Assembly: GCF_002019695.1 (NCBI RefSeq)
Contig: NZ_KV917376.1
Coordinates: forward strand, 1,387,293-1,451,292
Length of the DNA stretch: 64,000 nucleotides
Direction: 5' to 3'
From: Evansella clarkii
GTDB taxonomy: Bacteria; Bacillota; Bacilli; Bacillales; Salisediminibacteriaceae
Shown here: in pieces, positions 1 through 9,166 of the stretch
Position numbering within the stretch: position 1 is the stretch's first letter
How the letters are laid out: each line of letters begins with the position of its first letter
Program-made: the position numbers and the translations under genes
The notes under the pieces: model-generated
Databases searched by the model: none
Told to the model about the DNA's origin: nothing
Seen by the model: the letters and a program-made list of their open reading frames with translations, nothing else

Positions 1-560
1 TTCACATTTAATTTAAGAACAACGTAACCGATTGAACAGTCTGTCGTCTATTCAATGTGTAGTACAGTACATATTGTTTTAGGAAAGGCAATTGGTCTGT
101 ATTATTTCTGAAAGTCAGCTTTTACAAAGAGGAAAATTTCCTCTCATGGCCTGAGAGAGCATTTCAGGCAGCCGTTGTTTAAGTTTGAGAAGAATGTGGA
201 ATGAGAGTGGGCATAAGGTATTAGTTGCTGTCTAAGGCAAGAGACCTTTTTTGGCAATTGTGTAAAAAATTTATTTATTTGGGTTTATTTTACCGGGACA
301 AGTGATATTAAATATTACAAGGGTGTTACAAAACTTTTCGAAGCTAACATAATGCCCAAACGACAAAAACATGCTTTTTTTGTCAAAAATGCTACGAAAA
401 ACCTAGAAAATAAGCATAATAACCGTAGCTTTTTACTGCATTTTTAGTTATTATTAAGTTTGTGGACGTCTGACCTTTATTTTCATCAAGGCGGGCTTAA
501 ACAAAAAATGCAATTGACTGAGAGGAATAAGCAGTAGTTGTAGTTAGTGGAGGGAAGAAA
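1..560. other. Non-coding region upstream of ywzB
   Basis: I see no convincing gene here. The stretch is AT-rich. It has a short palindrome near 127-143 (AGAGGAAAATTTCCTCT). In Bacillus this position follows the last ATP synthase gene (atpC), which would lie to the left of the window. The ywzB promoter should be in the last 150 bases, but I cannot pick out one clear site. Confidence 0.5.
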
Positions 561-794
561 ATGCTTGAGTCTATGGGGCATCAGGCAGTCGTCAGCATTA
601 TAGTTAACCTGATGGTGCTTGTCGTAGTCTGGTGGGCAATCCAGTCTTTTAAGTTTGATCTGTTTTTCAAAAACCCGGAAGGCCCAAAGACAAAGGCATT
701 TATGATACTGATTACAATTGCTTTGACACATCTCGTAAGCAGCTTTTTGCTCAACTACTTAAACTGGTCAATGATGCTCAGACATTTACTTTGA
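561..794 (+). CDS. ywzB: DUF1146 family small membrane protein (YwzB)
   Basis: A 77-residue protein with two hydrophobic segments, roughly residues 10-26 and 49-66, joined by a short basic loop, so a small double-pass membrane protein. A ribosome binding site (GGAGGG) lies just before the ATG. Length, topology and position immediately before ywmB and murA match the DUF1146/YwzB family of Bacillus. The molecular function of this family is not known to me. The call rests mainly on gene order plus overall protein character. Confidence 0.8.
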   Translation: MLESMGHQAVVSIIVNLMVLVVVWWAIQSFKFDLFFKNPEGPKTKAFMILITIALTHLVSSFLLNYLNWSMMLRHLL

Positions 795-948
795 AGAATT
801 ACGTCTTTTTCTCAAAAAGCATGAAGAATTTGCACCATTGCAACAGATGTCGCGTTTTAGCGGATACTTCCATGTATGTCTTTTCTCCTTAAGGCAACAA
901 TGCTAATAAGAGTTCATAAAGAACGTTTATTAGCGGGAGAGATAAACT

Positions 949-1728
949 ATGGGGAAAATAATGGAAGCCGCAGGGATCGTGGCGTTATTACTGATCAGCT
1001 TCATGTTTTTATTAGAAAAAAATGATGCTCGCTCTGAAGCAGAATTAACACAGCATCCGCAGTATACATTACAGCAAATTAATGAAGCAATTGCAAATTT
1101 GGAGATTGAACCGGATGGTTTTTATTTGTACGCACGGAATCACCAAGATGATGTTGCCTCATACGATAAAGTAATGGAATATCTGGATAACTGGAAACAG
1201 GATGATGAGCGGGTGAACTGGACGTTTCAAAAGACAAATGGACAGGAACAATGGACCGGAACTTTGAATCACCCTGATGTACCATACTCGGTGGAAACAT
1301 CTGTTTATGCAGAACCGAAAGGAACGAAAGGAAAGTACGAAGTATACACTGTTGTTCAGGCATCATTCATTCCCACTCCCCAATGGGAAACCGCGTTCTC
1401 TGAACTGTTCGGAACACATTCATTAGCAGCAAGATTCGACACAGAAGACATCTTTTTACGTGCAGAAGGGACAGTAGCAGGGGACAATGCAGCAGATTTA
1501 CAACGATGGGGACAAAAGCTTATGGAATCATTCAATGCAAACGTAGTAGAAGAACTTAATGAAGAAACATTCATTTCAATTTCAGCATATACCCCAAACT
1601 GGGGCAACGTGCTGGAAACGAACGGAAGAAAAATCAACCTGCAGGCAGCAATGCGCAGAGTAACTGATGGATTGGGCGGTAAAACAAACATTACAATTGG
1701 CACGCCGCTCATAACCACTGAATATTAA
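949..1728 (+). CDS. ywmB: YwmB family (DUF1779) protein
   Basis: A 259-residue protein with an N-terminal hydrophobic segment (about residues 5-22) that acts as a signal or membrane anchor, followed by a soluble domain. The YwmB family has a TATA-binding-protein-like fold of unknown function. The gene lies directly before murA with a gap of about 30 bases and probably shares its transcript. The start at 949 follows a GGGAGAG ribosome binding site. Family assignment comes from gene order (ywzB-ywmB-murA) and general protein character. Confidence 0.8.
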   Translation: MGKIMEAAGIVALLLISFMFLLEKNDARSEAELTQHPQYTLQQINEAIANLEIEPDGFYLYARNHQDDVASYDKVMEYLDNWKQDDERVNWTFQKTNGQEQWTGTLNHPDVPYSVETSVYAEPKGTKGKYEVYTVVQASFIPTPQWETAFSELFGTHSLAARFDTEDIFLRAEGTVAGDNAADLQRWGQKLMESFNANVVEELNEETFISISAYTPNWGNVLETNGRKINLQAAMRRVTDGLGGKTNITIGTPLITTEY

Positions 1729-1760
1729 TAATATAGAATATGGACGCGGAGGGGAATACT

Positions 1761-3086
1761 TTGGAAAAAATCATCGTCCGCGGTGGCAGGCGCTTAAACG
1801 GCACTGTCCGAGTCGAAGGAGCAAAGAACGCCGTTTTGCCGGTCATCGCTGCATCTATTCTGGCCAGCAAAGGCAAGAGTACAATTTATGATGTGCCAGC
1901 TTTGGCTGATGTATACACAATAAATGAAGTTTTACGCAATTTAAATATGGAAGTTGAGTACAAAGACGGAAAGATCTCAGCAGATGCTGAGAAAACGCTG
2001 AAAACAGAGGCGCCATTTGAGTACGTAAGAAAAATGCGAGCTTCGTTTCTTGTAATGGGACCATTATTGGCCCGGGTAGGACATGCGCGAATCGCGCTTC
2101 CTGGCGGCTGTGCTATCGGATCCCGCCCAATTGACCAGCACCTGAAAGGCTTCGAAGCTATGGGAGCTACGGTAGAAATCGGAAACGGATTTATCGAGGC
2201 GAAAGTAGATGGCCGTCTTGAGGGAACTAAGATTTACCTTGATTTCCCTAGTGTTGGCGCCACAGAAAATATCATGATGGCGGCGACAACAGCAAAAGGA
2301 ACAACAATCCTTGAAAATGCTGCGGAAGAACCTGAAATTGTCTGCCTGGCAAATTACCTTAACGCAATGGGCGCAAAGGTGCGAGGAGCAGGTACAGGCA
2401 CAATCAGAATTGAAGGTGTCGACGAGTTACATGGAGCTGAACATACGATTATACCGGACCGCATAGAAGCGGGTACATTTATGATCGCGGCTGCGATTTC
2501 TGAAGGAAATGTGCTCGTGGAGAATGTTCTTACTGAGCACCTTCGTCCGCTGATCGCGAAAATGATTGAGATGGGCGTTTCCATCACAGAAGAAGGCACC
2601 GGCGTACGTGTCATCGGCCCTGAAAAACTAAAGGCTGTAGACATTAAAACGATGCCTCACCCTGGATTCCCAACGGACATGCAAGCCCAGATGATGGCAT
2701 TGCTGCTCCGTGCGGAAGGTACAGGAGTAATCACGGAAACTGTGTTCGAAAACCGCTTCATGCACGTGGAGGAATTCCGCCGCATGAACGGAAACATTAA
2801 AATTGAAGGCCGTGCCGCAATCGTAAGCGGTCCAAACGAACTGCAAGGTGCCGAAGTAGCAGCAACTGACCTTCGCGCCGGCGCTGCGTTAATCCTCGCA
2901 GGCCTGGTGGCAGATGGCTACACAAGAGTTACTGAACTGAAGCATCTTGACCGAGGTTATGTGGACTTCGCAGGAAAACTGAAGGCTCTCGGCGCTGACA
3001 TCGAGCGTGTATACGAACTCGAAGAAAGCGAACTGCAGAACCAGGAAGCACCTGCACCACTAAAAATGGACCCTAACTTCGCATAG
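1761..3086 (+). CDS. murA: UDP-N-acetylglucosamine 1-carboxyvinyltransferase
   Basis: MurA transfers enolpyruvate from PEP to UDP-GlcNAc, the first committed step of peptidoglycan precursor synthesis in the cytoplasm. The protein has the GAKNAVLP substrate-binding motif near the N-terminus and the catalytic-cysteine loop [12 protein letters not shown], with the EPT-synthase pseudo-repeats throughout. I place the start at the TTG at 1761 (MEKIIVRGG), because a GGAGGGG site sits 7 bases upstream. The in-frame ATG at 1740 has no ribosome binding site and would add seven atypical residues. This gives 441 residues, close to the family's usual 420-440. In Bacillus this locus encodes MurAA, the essential copy. 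Confidence 0.95.
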   Translation: MEKIIVRGGRRLNGTVRVEGAKNAVLPVIAASILASKGKSTIYDVPALADVYTINEVLRNLNMEVEYKDGKISADAEKTLKTEAPFEYVRKMRASFLVMGPLLARVGHARIALPGGCAIGSRPIDQHLKGFEAMGATVEIGNGFIEAKVDGRLEGTKIYLDFPSVGATENIMMAATTAKGTTILENAAEEPEIVCLANYLNAMGAKVRGAGTGTIRIEGVDELHGAEHTIIPDRIEAGTFMIAAAISEGNVLVENVLTEHLRPLIAKMIEMGVSITEEGTGVRVIGPEKLKAVDIKTMPHPGFPTDMQAQMMALLLRAEGTGVITETVFENRFMHVEEFRRMNGNIKIEGRAAIVSGPNELQGAEVAATDLRAGAALILAGLVADGYTRVTELKHLDRGYVDFAGKLKALGADIERVYELEESELQNQEAPAPLKMDPNFA

Positions 3087-3143
3087 TCATCATTATCGGT
3101 TAATAATCATTAAAGTATACAAAAATGCATGAACGATTTATTA

Positions 3144-3184
3144 AAACCTCTGTCTGTGATAAAAAGCAGGCAGGGTTTTTTTGT
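3144..3184 (+). terminator. Rho-independent terminator after murA
   Basis: An imperfect stem (AACCTCTGTCTG with CAGGCAGGGTT) around a short AT-rich loop is followed by a run of seven T. Confidence 0.7.
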
Positions 3185-3310
3185 ATTTTTTAGTGTGGCT
3201 GGCAGTTGGCAATCAGGTGGTTTTGTTTTTTGTTAATAGGAAAGGCTGTTTATGATAATTGGATTGGATATCGGTAACAGGGCAGCTGATTTCGATATTA
3301 ATTAAAACAT

Positions 3311-3374
3311 TTGCTTAATTTTCGTTGCTGCTTCGAAGCCTCAAAAAGCAATCCAGCAAAGCAGTTAAGCAATT
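3311..3374. repeat. P element (CTTCGAAG-centred imperfect palindrome)
   Basis: This is one copy of a recurrent element of about 60 bp. On the minus strand it reads as a conserved left arm (TTAACTGCTTTGCTGGATTG), a GGCTTCGAAGC core and a right arm ending AATTAAGCAA. Close relatives lie at 12115-12174, 13715-13779 and 26740-26797. More diverged ones lie near 39380, 46265, 51550, 51768 and 59815, and expanded ones at 56700-57510. Here it directly abuts the short-repeat array to its right. Confidence 0.75.
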
Positions 3375-3384
3375 ATTCATTGAA

Positions 3385-3553
3385 TATCAGATTTCGCGCA
3401 TTGGATCATAGTTTTCGTTCATTGAGTTACCGTTTTCGTTCATTGAATTTCACTTCGATCATTGAATATCAGATTTCGTGCATTGCACCTGGTATTTCGC
3501 ACATTGAGTTACTGTTTTCGTTCATTGGGTCATAGTTTCCATGCATCGAATTT
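3385..3553. repeat. Short direct-repeat array, family A (TTTCGTTCATTGA)
   Basis: About eight degenerate units share TTTCGTTCATTGA or variants such as TTTCGTGCATTG, spaced about 21 bp. The reverse complement is the TCAATGAACGAAA unit of the arrays at 12175-12600 and 46118-46200. The array adjoins a P element on its left and family B on its right. Confidence 0.8.
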
Positions 3554-3628
3554 CACTTCGAGAATAGAAAGCCTGATTTCGAGAATAGAACCATCGTTTT
3601 CGAGAATAAGTTTCCCCTCGAGAATTGA
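3554..3628. repeat. Short direct-repeat array, family B (TTCGAGAATA)
   Basis: Four units containing CGAGAATAGAA or CGAGAATAAG at about 19-21 bp spacing. The same family recurs at 5490-5625, the other side of spoIID. Confidence 0.75.
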
Positions 3629-3800
3629 GCACCTGATTTCACCGGTTGGCCACCTGATATCGCAGGTGGAACGTCTCATTTCGCAGGTTGGGCTAAAATT
3701 CGCAGGTTGAACCTTCATTATCGCAAGTTGGTCACCCGATTTCGCAGGTTAGCCACCTGATTTCGCAAGTGGACCCTCATTTTTCGCAGGTTGATATCTC
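3629..3800. repeat. Short direct-repeat array, family C (TTTCGCAGGTTG)
   Basis: About eight units of TTTCGCAGGTTG and variants. Observed starts of CGCAGG/CGCAAG near 3661, 3682, 3701, 3722, 3743 and 3764 give a spacing of 19-21 bp. The complementary orientation (CAACCTGCGAAA) recurs at 13840-13960. Confidence 0.8.
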
Positions 3801-4051
3801 AGGACGCTGGGTTTCCGAATTTAAAACCTAAACCTCGCAAACTGGTACCTCTGTCAACACGTTGCCACTGGATTTTTCCAGCTTATTCTATAGTTTATCC
3901 AGCTTTTATCCCGCGTAATCAATAGAACTCCCGACAACTGATATAAAGATAGAGAACTTTGCTAGAAATATAGAAAAATCTAGTATATAACTCGGCAAAA
4001 ATGTTCTAACTAGTAATGTGATTTCATAGTTATATGGTGAGGGGTGAACAG

Positions 4052-5197
4052 ATGAAAAAGACTGGAGGGATGAACTGGGTGAGGCTTATGGTTTTTGTCG
4101 GAATCGTTTTAATGGTAATCGTTTTAATAGTACCCGCTGTTCTTGTAACTGGTTTTTCCAAAGATGAAAAGGAGACAGCTTCACCGGCTGAAGGGATGAG
4201 CGAAGCTCCTGAACAGGAGGCGGCACAAGGTTCCTTCACTAGTGAAACAGCAACAAATGTCATGGATGCAGAGCCGGTTATATCCGTGTTCCGATCAGAA
4301 TCCGAAAATATTGAAGAAGTAGCTTTTGAAGACTATATTATCGGTGTAGTAAGTGCAGAAATGCCTGCTGCATACGAGCTGGAGGCCCTTAAAGCCCAGG
4401 CGCTGACAGCGAGAACTTACATTTTAAAGAAGCTCACTGCAGGTGACGAACTCGGGTTGCCGGAGGGTGCTGATGTGACTGATACAGTAATGCACCAGGT
4501 GTTCAAAAGCGAAGATGAACTACGTGACTGGTGGGGAGAAGAGTTTGAGCAAAATTACACCCGTGTTAAACAGGCAGTAACAGAGACAGAGGGCCAGGTT
4601 ATCACATTCGATGGCAGCCCGATCACAGCATCTTATTTTTCAACAAGCAATGGATTTACTGAGAACTCTGAGGAGTACTGGGCTCAGGAATTTCCTTACT
4701 TGAGAAGTGTGGAAAGCCCATGGGATGTAAGTTCTCCTCGTTTTTCCGGAAAAAAATCAGTTACAGTCGCTGAATTTGAAAATCTCCTTGGTGTGCAGCT
4801 GAGTGAAGGGGAAGTGGGGGAGATCACCCGGAGAACAACCGGCGGCCGCGTTGCTGAAGTGAAGGTTGGCGGAAAGGAATTTTCCGGACGGGAAGTGCGG
4901 GATCTACTTGCTCTGGATTCCAGTGATTTTTCCTGGACGCGGAGTGGGGATACTATAGAGTTTGAAACCCGGGGCTGGGGCCACGGTGTAGGGATGAGCC
5001 AGTTTGGCGCCCATGCGATGGCGAAGGAAGGCCACACGTACAAGGAGATCATTCACCACTACTACCAAGGGGTGGAAATAGAAGGAGCCGCTGACGCAAT
5101 CGGAGTTGCTTTGGCTGCTGCCGGAGCATCTGGGGAGGACGGTTCCTCGGAAAAAGACAGTCAGCGTGTGGATGCAGGAAAAGGGAAGGATTCTTAA
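4052..5197 (+). CDS. spoIID: Stage II sporulation protein D, septal peptidoglycan lytic transglycosylase
   Basis: SpoIID is a membrane-anchored lytic transglycosylase. With SpoIIP and SpoIIM it degrades septal peptidoglycan and drives engulfment of the forespore. The protein has one N-terminal membrane segment (about residues 8-30), an Asp/Glu-rich linker, and the SpoIID domain with the active-site region GVVSAEMP followed by a KAQALTARTYI helix. The C-terminal GWGHGVGMSQFGA motif is typical. I use the ATG at 4052, which follows GAGGGGTG by 6 bases, rather than the in-frame ATG at 4034. This gives 381 residues. The Asp/Glu- and Ser-rich C-terminal tail is longer than I expect for the family. 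Confidence 0.93.
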   Translation: MKKTGGMNWVRLMVFVGIVLMVIVLIVPAVLVTGFSKDEKETASPAEGMSEAPEQEAAQGSFTSETATNVMDAEPVISVFRSESENIEEVAFEDYIIGVVSAEMPAAYELEALKAQALTARTYILKKLTAGDELGLPEGADVTDTVMHQVFKSEDELRDWWGEEFEQNYTRVKQAVTETEGQVITFDGSPITASYFSTSNGFTENSEEYWAQEFPYLRSVESPWDVSSPRFSGKKSVTVAEFENLLGVQLSEGEVGEITRRTTGGRVAEVKVGGKEFSGREVRDLLALDSSDFSWTRSGDTIEFETRGWGHGVGMSQFGAHAMAKEGHTYKEIIHHYYQGVEIEGAADAIGVALAAAGASGEDGSSEKDSQRVDAGKGKDS

Positions 5198-5225
5198 TAT
5201 GAGACTTGTGAGAAGAACGGGTGGG

Positions 5226-5282
5226 GCGAACCGCTGCAACGGGTATTTTGTTTGCAGCTGGAAGCTTTGCCCGTTTTTTGTG
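5226..5282 (+). terminator. Possible terminator after spoIID
   Basis: Nested stems (AACGGG with CCCGTT, and GCTGCAA with TTTGCAGC) end in a run of six T. The stem is imperfect. Confidence 0.4.
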
Positions 5283-5489
5283 TTGGCTTTATTGCGTGAA
5301 AAATAAAGTTGGAGTGAAGGTAACCTCGTTAAGTTTCAGGTGATTGGTGGAACATGGGTAAAGTGGTTACTAGCGTGGGTGATTTCTCCATCCGTGGTAA
5401 ACTCCCTATGAACGTGGGTAAAACCATTTTATCCATGGCTTCATAATAGAGTTAAACGATCATGATTAATACATTTCCCACCTGTCTTC

Positions 5490-5625
5490 GATCATTCTCC
5501 CATGTTTTCGAGAAGGAGATTCCGCTTCGAGAATAGGACCTGATTTTGAGAAAGGAACCCTCCATTTCGAGAATGAAACCACTGTTTTCGAGAATAAGAT
5601 TCCGCTTCGAGAATAAACCCCCTCA
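5490..5625. repeat. Short direct-repeat array, family B (TTCGAGAATA)
   Basis: Five or six degenerate units of TTTCGAGAATRAG/GAA spaced about 19-22 bp. They are preceded (5350-5440) by loosely repeated words around GTGGGTAAA. No gene is supported between spoIID and the terminator of the ABC operon. Confidence 0.7.
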
Positions 5626-5654
5626 TTTCATACCAGCCCGCCCGATCTGCTTCA

Positions 5655-5690
5655 AACAAAATAGGCCAGGCTTACAAAAAGCCTGGCCGT
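5655..5690 (-). terminator. Terminator of the ABC-transporter operon
   Basis: A perfect 10-bp stem (GGCCAGGCTT with AAGCCTGGCC at 5664-5688) is followed, on the minus strand, by a T-rich tract. It lies just after the last gene of the operon. Confidence 0.75.
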
Positions 5691-5707
5691 ACCCAATCAA
5701 AACAATA

Positions 5708-6967
5708 TTAATTTTCTTTTTTAGATAACCGCAATGCCTGCTGGATGCCGCTCTTGAATGAGAATTTGCCGTACATGAGTACGCCGCCTTTATAGATTCT
5801 CGCTGCAAGAAGGTTAATGAGCACAGCACTGAGGATTAGAATGCCGATAATAACCGCGATTTCCCAGCCAGGCACTGTTCCCATGCCGATCCGCAGGAAC
5901 AGCAGCTGCGGAGTGAAGAATGGAACATAGGATAAAACCTGTATAAACGGAGCATCAGGGGTGTTCAGCCCAAAGATTGCAATAAAGAAAGCGATCATTG
6001 CGATGAATATCAATGGCTGAATCGCCTGGTTGACTTCTTCGGCACGGCTCACCAATGCACCGAGCATAGCCGCGACTCCTCCGTACAAAAAGTAGCCGAG
6101 GAAAATAAATAACAGAGCATAAGCGATAAGCGAAAGATCGAGAGCGTCTCCGACCAGACTCTGCAAAAAGTCGTCCCCGCTCAGCTGGAAACCTGCAACG
6201 GCTGCTGCTGCTAAAACCAGCAAATTAACGAGACCTGCTACACCAATGCCGAGGATTTTTCCGGCCATCTGTGTCACCGGGTTAATACTGGAGACGATCA
6301 GCTCCATTACCCGTGAGGACTTCTCGGTCGCCACCTCAGTGGCGATCATTGTGCCGAACGTGATGACGATAAGATAGATGGCGAATACGAGACCATAAAC
6401 CATCCAGTACGCCTGCATTTGCGACTCCTCTGTCTGCCCATCTCCGTTAATTGGCCGTTCATTAAATGTCACCGGGGTGAAAATCATTGCCAGCTCTTCG
6501 TCAGTTAGATCGAGCTGAGCAGTGGCAGCGGCTTCTTTTGCACGCTGGACATCCTGGTTAATCTCCATCCCTGACATAAAGCCGGTACCACTCGTGAATA
6601 AATCTGCCTGGAGGTTACTTGTATCTCCTGTTAAAGCAAGGACATACTCGAACTCTCCGTCTTCCGCAGCTTCAATTGCCGCATCAATATTTCCATCCGT
6701 GTATAAAGAATAGTCATAAGTACCGTCTTCCATTGAAGCAAGCATTTCACCAAACGACACGCCATTTTCAGCTTCCGTTTCGTCAACAACAGCAACTTCT
6801 GAAGCAGTATCTCCGTCGTCGGAGTCGCCAGCGAATGAATCTATGATATTATCAATATTTATTATGACAATAAGGAAAGCAGCCATGAGAGCAGTTGCGA
6901 TCACAAAGGTCTTTGATTTAATTCGGCGCCCTGCAGTGTGGGCAATCGTAGTCCATAAATTATTCAT
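5708..6967 (-). CDS. ABC-2 type transporter permease (NatB/YhaP-like)
   Basis: A 419-residue membrane subunit of an export-type ABC transporter. It has one N-terminal transmembrane helix (about residues 18-36), a large acidic extracytoplasmic domain of about 140 residues, and then five or six membrane helices in the C-terminal half. This is the NatB/ABC2_membrane_3 layout. I use the ATG at 6967: an AGGAGGTG site lies 6 bases upstream, and the start overlaps the last codons of the ATPase gene by 8 bases. The close coupling says it works with the ATPase at 6960-7862. The substrate cannot be read from sequence; sodium, drugs or peptides are known for relatives. Confidence 0.85.
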   Translation of the reverse strand: MNNLWTTIAHTAGRRIKSKTFVIATALMAAFLIVIINIDNIIDSFAGDSDDGDTASEVAVVDETEAENGVSFGEMLASMEDGTYDYSLYTDGNIDAAIEAAEDGEFEYVLALTGDTSNLQADLFTSGTGFMSGMEINQDVQRAKEAAATAQLDLTDEELAMIFTPVTFNERPINGDGQTEESQMQAYWMVYGLVFAIYLIVITFGTMIATEVATEKSSRVMELIVSSINPVTQMAGKILGIGVAGLVNLLVLAAAAVAGFQLSGDDFLQSLVGDALDLSLIAYALLFIFLGYFLYGGVAAMLGALVSRAEEVNQAIQPLIFIAMIAFFIAIFGLNTPDAPFIQVLSYVPFFTPQLLFLRIGMGTVPGWEIAVIIGILILSAVLINLLAARIYKGGVLMYGKFSFKSGIQQALRLSKKEN

Positions 6968-7862
6968 TTGCTTCACCTCCTACTTTATCAATGAAGATAT
7001 CGTGAAGGGATGGCTCTTCCACTTCAAATTTTCGTACAAAGCCTTTTTCAGTAATCCCGTGAAAAATATCTTCAGCAACAGCTTCGTTTTCCACCTTGAC
7101 TGTCGCACCATTTTTATTTTTCTCAAGGGAGAGAACTCCAGGGATGTTCTGGATAAAACCAAGGTCGTAATCGGCATGTACGCTGATGCTTTTCATCCCG
7201 TAAGAGCGCTTGATTTCCCGCAGGTTCCCCTGAAGAACAGCTTTCCCGCGCTTCAGCATAATCAGGTCTTCACAGAGCTCTTCTACATTTCTCATCTGAT
7301 GGCTGGAGAAAACAATGGTCGTTCCGTTTCGCTGTAAATCAAGGACAGCATCCTTTAACATGTCGGCGTTTACAGGATCGAGGCCGCTGAAAGGCTCATC
7401 GAGGATAAGCAGCTCAGGCTTATGGAGAACCGCAGCCATAAACTGAATCTTCTGCTGGTTCCCTTTAGAAAGCTCCTCCATTTTTTTATTTTCATACTCT
7501 TCCACCTGAAAACGGCCAAGCCACTGGCGCATCTCCTGGATGATATCTCCTTTTTTCATCCCTTTCAGCTTCATTAAATAAATGAGCTGGTCTTTCACTG
7601 TGAGCTTTGGAAACATACCCCGCTCCTCCGGCAGATATCCCACCAGATTTGTTCTGTCGTAGGAAACAGGGCGCCCGTCCCATTCAGCTGATCCTTCGGT
7701 AGGATCCAGGAGTCCGAGAATCATCCGGAAAGAAGTCGTTTTGCCCGCCCCGTTAGCACCGAGCATTCCGAACATCTGTCCTTTTTCCACTGTCACATTG
7801 ATTCCATCAACAGCGTACTGGTCTGTAAATTTCTTTTTCAAATCTTTAAGCACTAAACTCAT
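6960..7862 (-). CDS. ABC transporter ATP-binding protein (NatA/YhaQ-like)
   Basis: A 300-residue ATPase. It has a Walker A motif (GANGAGKTT), a signature region written LSKGNQQKIQ (common in the NatA/DrrA branch rather than LSGGQ) and a Walker B motif (LLILDEPFSGLD), then the H-loop (SSHQM). A C-terminal regulatory domain of about 80 residues follows, as in YhaQ and NatA. It overlaps the upstream ATPase gene by 17 bases and the downstream permease gene by 8 bases, so the three are translated as a unit. It energises the permease at 5708-6967. Confidence 0.88.
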   Translation of the reverse strand: MSLVLKDLKKKFTDQYAVDGINVTVEKGQMFGMLGANGAGKTTSFRMILGLLDPTEGSAEWDGRPVSYDRTNLVGYLPEERGMFPKLTVKDQLIYLMKLKGMKKGDIIQEMRQWLGRFQVEEYENKKMEELSKGNQQKIQFMAAVLHKPELLILDEPFSGLDPVNADMLKDAVLDLQRNGTTIVFSSHQMRNVEELCEDLIMLKRGKAVLQGNLREIKRSYGMKSISVHADYDLGFIQNIPGVLSLEKNKNGATVKVENEAVAEDIFHGITEKGFVRKFEVEEPSLHDIFIDKVGGEANE

Positions 7863-8769
7863 CTGTTTTTTTCTCCTCTCTGTTTCTTAAAAGTGTACGA
7901 AGTATTTCTGAGAACTCAAGTCCCTGCTGGAGAACAATCTCTATATTTTTACCAGCTAAAGCGTTCTCTGTCTCCTCAAGATCTTCTGTAATAATTTCAC
8001 AATTATTTCCACTCCTCTTTACGTCAATAACTCCCGGAAGGTTTCGGATAATTTCTTCCTGGCTGACTGAGCCCCCTGCAGAAACCCAGAGGCGGCCGTA
8101 GTTTTCCTGCAAAGAATCTTTTTCAAAACGTCCGGTGAGAGTGCCCTCTTTCATGCAGACGACATAATCGGCAAACCCCTTGATCTCCTCCGGAATATGA
8201 GTGGAAAAAAGAATAGCCCGTTCCGGATCCTTTTCGAGATAGGAAACCCATTCTTCCCGTATGATTTCCTGGCTTTCAATGTCCACTCCTGAAAGTGGTT
8301 CATCCATTACGAGAAACTTCGAGCTCCGGGAAAGTGCCAGCAGAAGCAGACCCTTCTTCTGCATTCCGCCGGAAAGGGAGTCGAACCGTTTTTTTAACGG
8401 AAGACTGAATCTGTCCGTCAGCCGGTCAAATTCCTTCCAGTCCCAGCTCCTGAAGCCTATTTCGTGAAGCTCCGCCAGCTGCTTCAATGAAAACCGCTCA
8501 TACCCAATGGACGTTTGAGGCACGTAGGCAATCTGCTCTTTCCAGGTGACTTCGTCTTCACGGCCGCCGGAATCAATACTTTTACCAAAACGAGTGATCG
8601 TGCCATTGTCAGGAAAAACCATGCCGGTGAGCATCCGGATAAGCGTGCTTTTTCCCGCACCGTTATTCCCGACCAGAGCAGTAACAGTGCCTGGTTCTAT
8701 ATAAAAATCAAGAGGACCGATCTGCACATCCCGGTCGATATTTTTTTGCACTCCGTCAAATTTAATCAC
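7846..8769 (-). CDS. ABC transporter ATP-binding protein (YtrB-like)
   Basis: A 307-residue ATPase with Walker A (GNNGAGKST), a canonical signature (LSGGMQKKG), Walker B (FLVMDEPLSGVD) and an H-loop (FSTHIPEE). It starts with GTG after a strong AAAGGAGG site and overlaps the GntR gene upstream by 8 bases. Pairing with an adjacent YtrA-type GntR regulator and two short hydrophobic permeases upstream resembles the Ytr cell-envelope transporter operon of Bacillus. It most likely powers the permeases at 9159-10641. Assignment to this rather than the other ATPase is inferred from order. Confidence 0.85.
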   Translation of the reverse strand: MIKFDGVQKNIDRDVQIGPLDFYIEPGTVTALVGNNGAGKSTLIRMLTGMVFPDNGTITRFGKSIDSGGREDEVTWKEQIAYVPQTSIGYERFSLKQLAELHEIGFRSWDWKEFDRLTDRFSLPLKKRFDSLSGGMQKKGLLLLALSRSSKFLVMDEPLSGVDIESQEIIREEWVSYLEKDPERAILFSTHIPEEIKGFADYVVCMKEGTLTGRFEKDSLQENYGRLWVSAGGSVSQEEIIRNLPGVIDVKRSGNNCEIITEDLEETENALAGKNIEIVLQQGLEFSEILRTLLRNREEKKTDEFSA

Positions 8770-9166
8770 TTTCGTTCTCCTCCTTTAATATCTTTCTGAA
8801 CCAGTCCATTAGTTCTTCCTCTGAGTATTGATAGCTTTTTCCCAGCCGGGCAGCTTCCTTCAAAGCTTCAGCAACTGCTTCCTGCTTCTGTTCATCCTGC
8901 TCAGCCACGTTTATCTCCGCAACAAAGGTGCCCTTTCCCTGGAGAGTTTTAATGTAGCCGTGCTGTTCCAGATTCTGATAGGCCCTTCTCGTTGTAATAA
9001 CGCTGCAGGAAAGGGAGGCGGCCAGCTTTCTAATAGAAGGAAGAGCCGTTCCGGCGGGCAGTTTGCCGCTCATAATGAGTGTTTTTACCTGGGATTCGAT
9101 TTGGTCGTAGATCGGTGTCCGGCTCGTTTCATTTATTTTAATTGGAAGTAATCCAGATTCAGACAT
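8762..9166 (-). CDS. GntR-family transcriptional regulator (YtrA subfamily)
   Basis: A 134-residue regulator. It has an N-terminal winged helix-turn-helix (about residues 12-78: PIYDQIESQVKTLI, LPSIRKLAASL, TTRRAYQNLEQHGYI, then the GKGTFVAE wing) and only a short C-terminal helical tail, the size and shape of the YtrA subfamily. The ATG at 9166 overlaps the end of the permease gene. YtrA-type proteins usually repress their own ABC operon and respond to cell-wall stress. Unusually, the regulator is third in the operon, not first. A candidate operator is at 10685-10704. Confidence 0.85.
   Translation of the reverse strand: MSESGLLPIKINETSRTPIYDQIESQVKTLIMSGKLPAGTALPSIRKLAASLSCSVITTRRAYQNLEQHGYIKTLQGKGTFVAEINVAEQDEQKQEAVAEALKEAARLGKSYQYSEEELMDWFRKILKEENESD

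Noticed and set aside
3311-3718. Three short ORFs between murA and spoIID
   Set aside because: They translate P-element and array repeats (FRSLSYRFRSLNF, SRIEHLIS).
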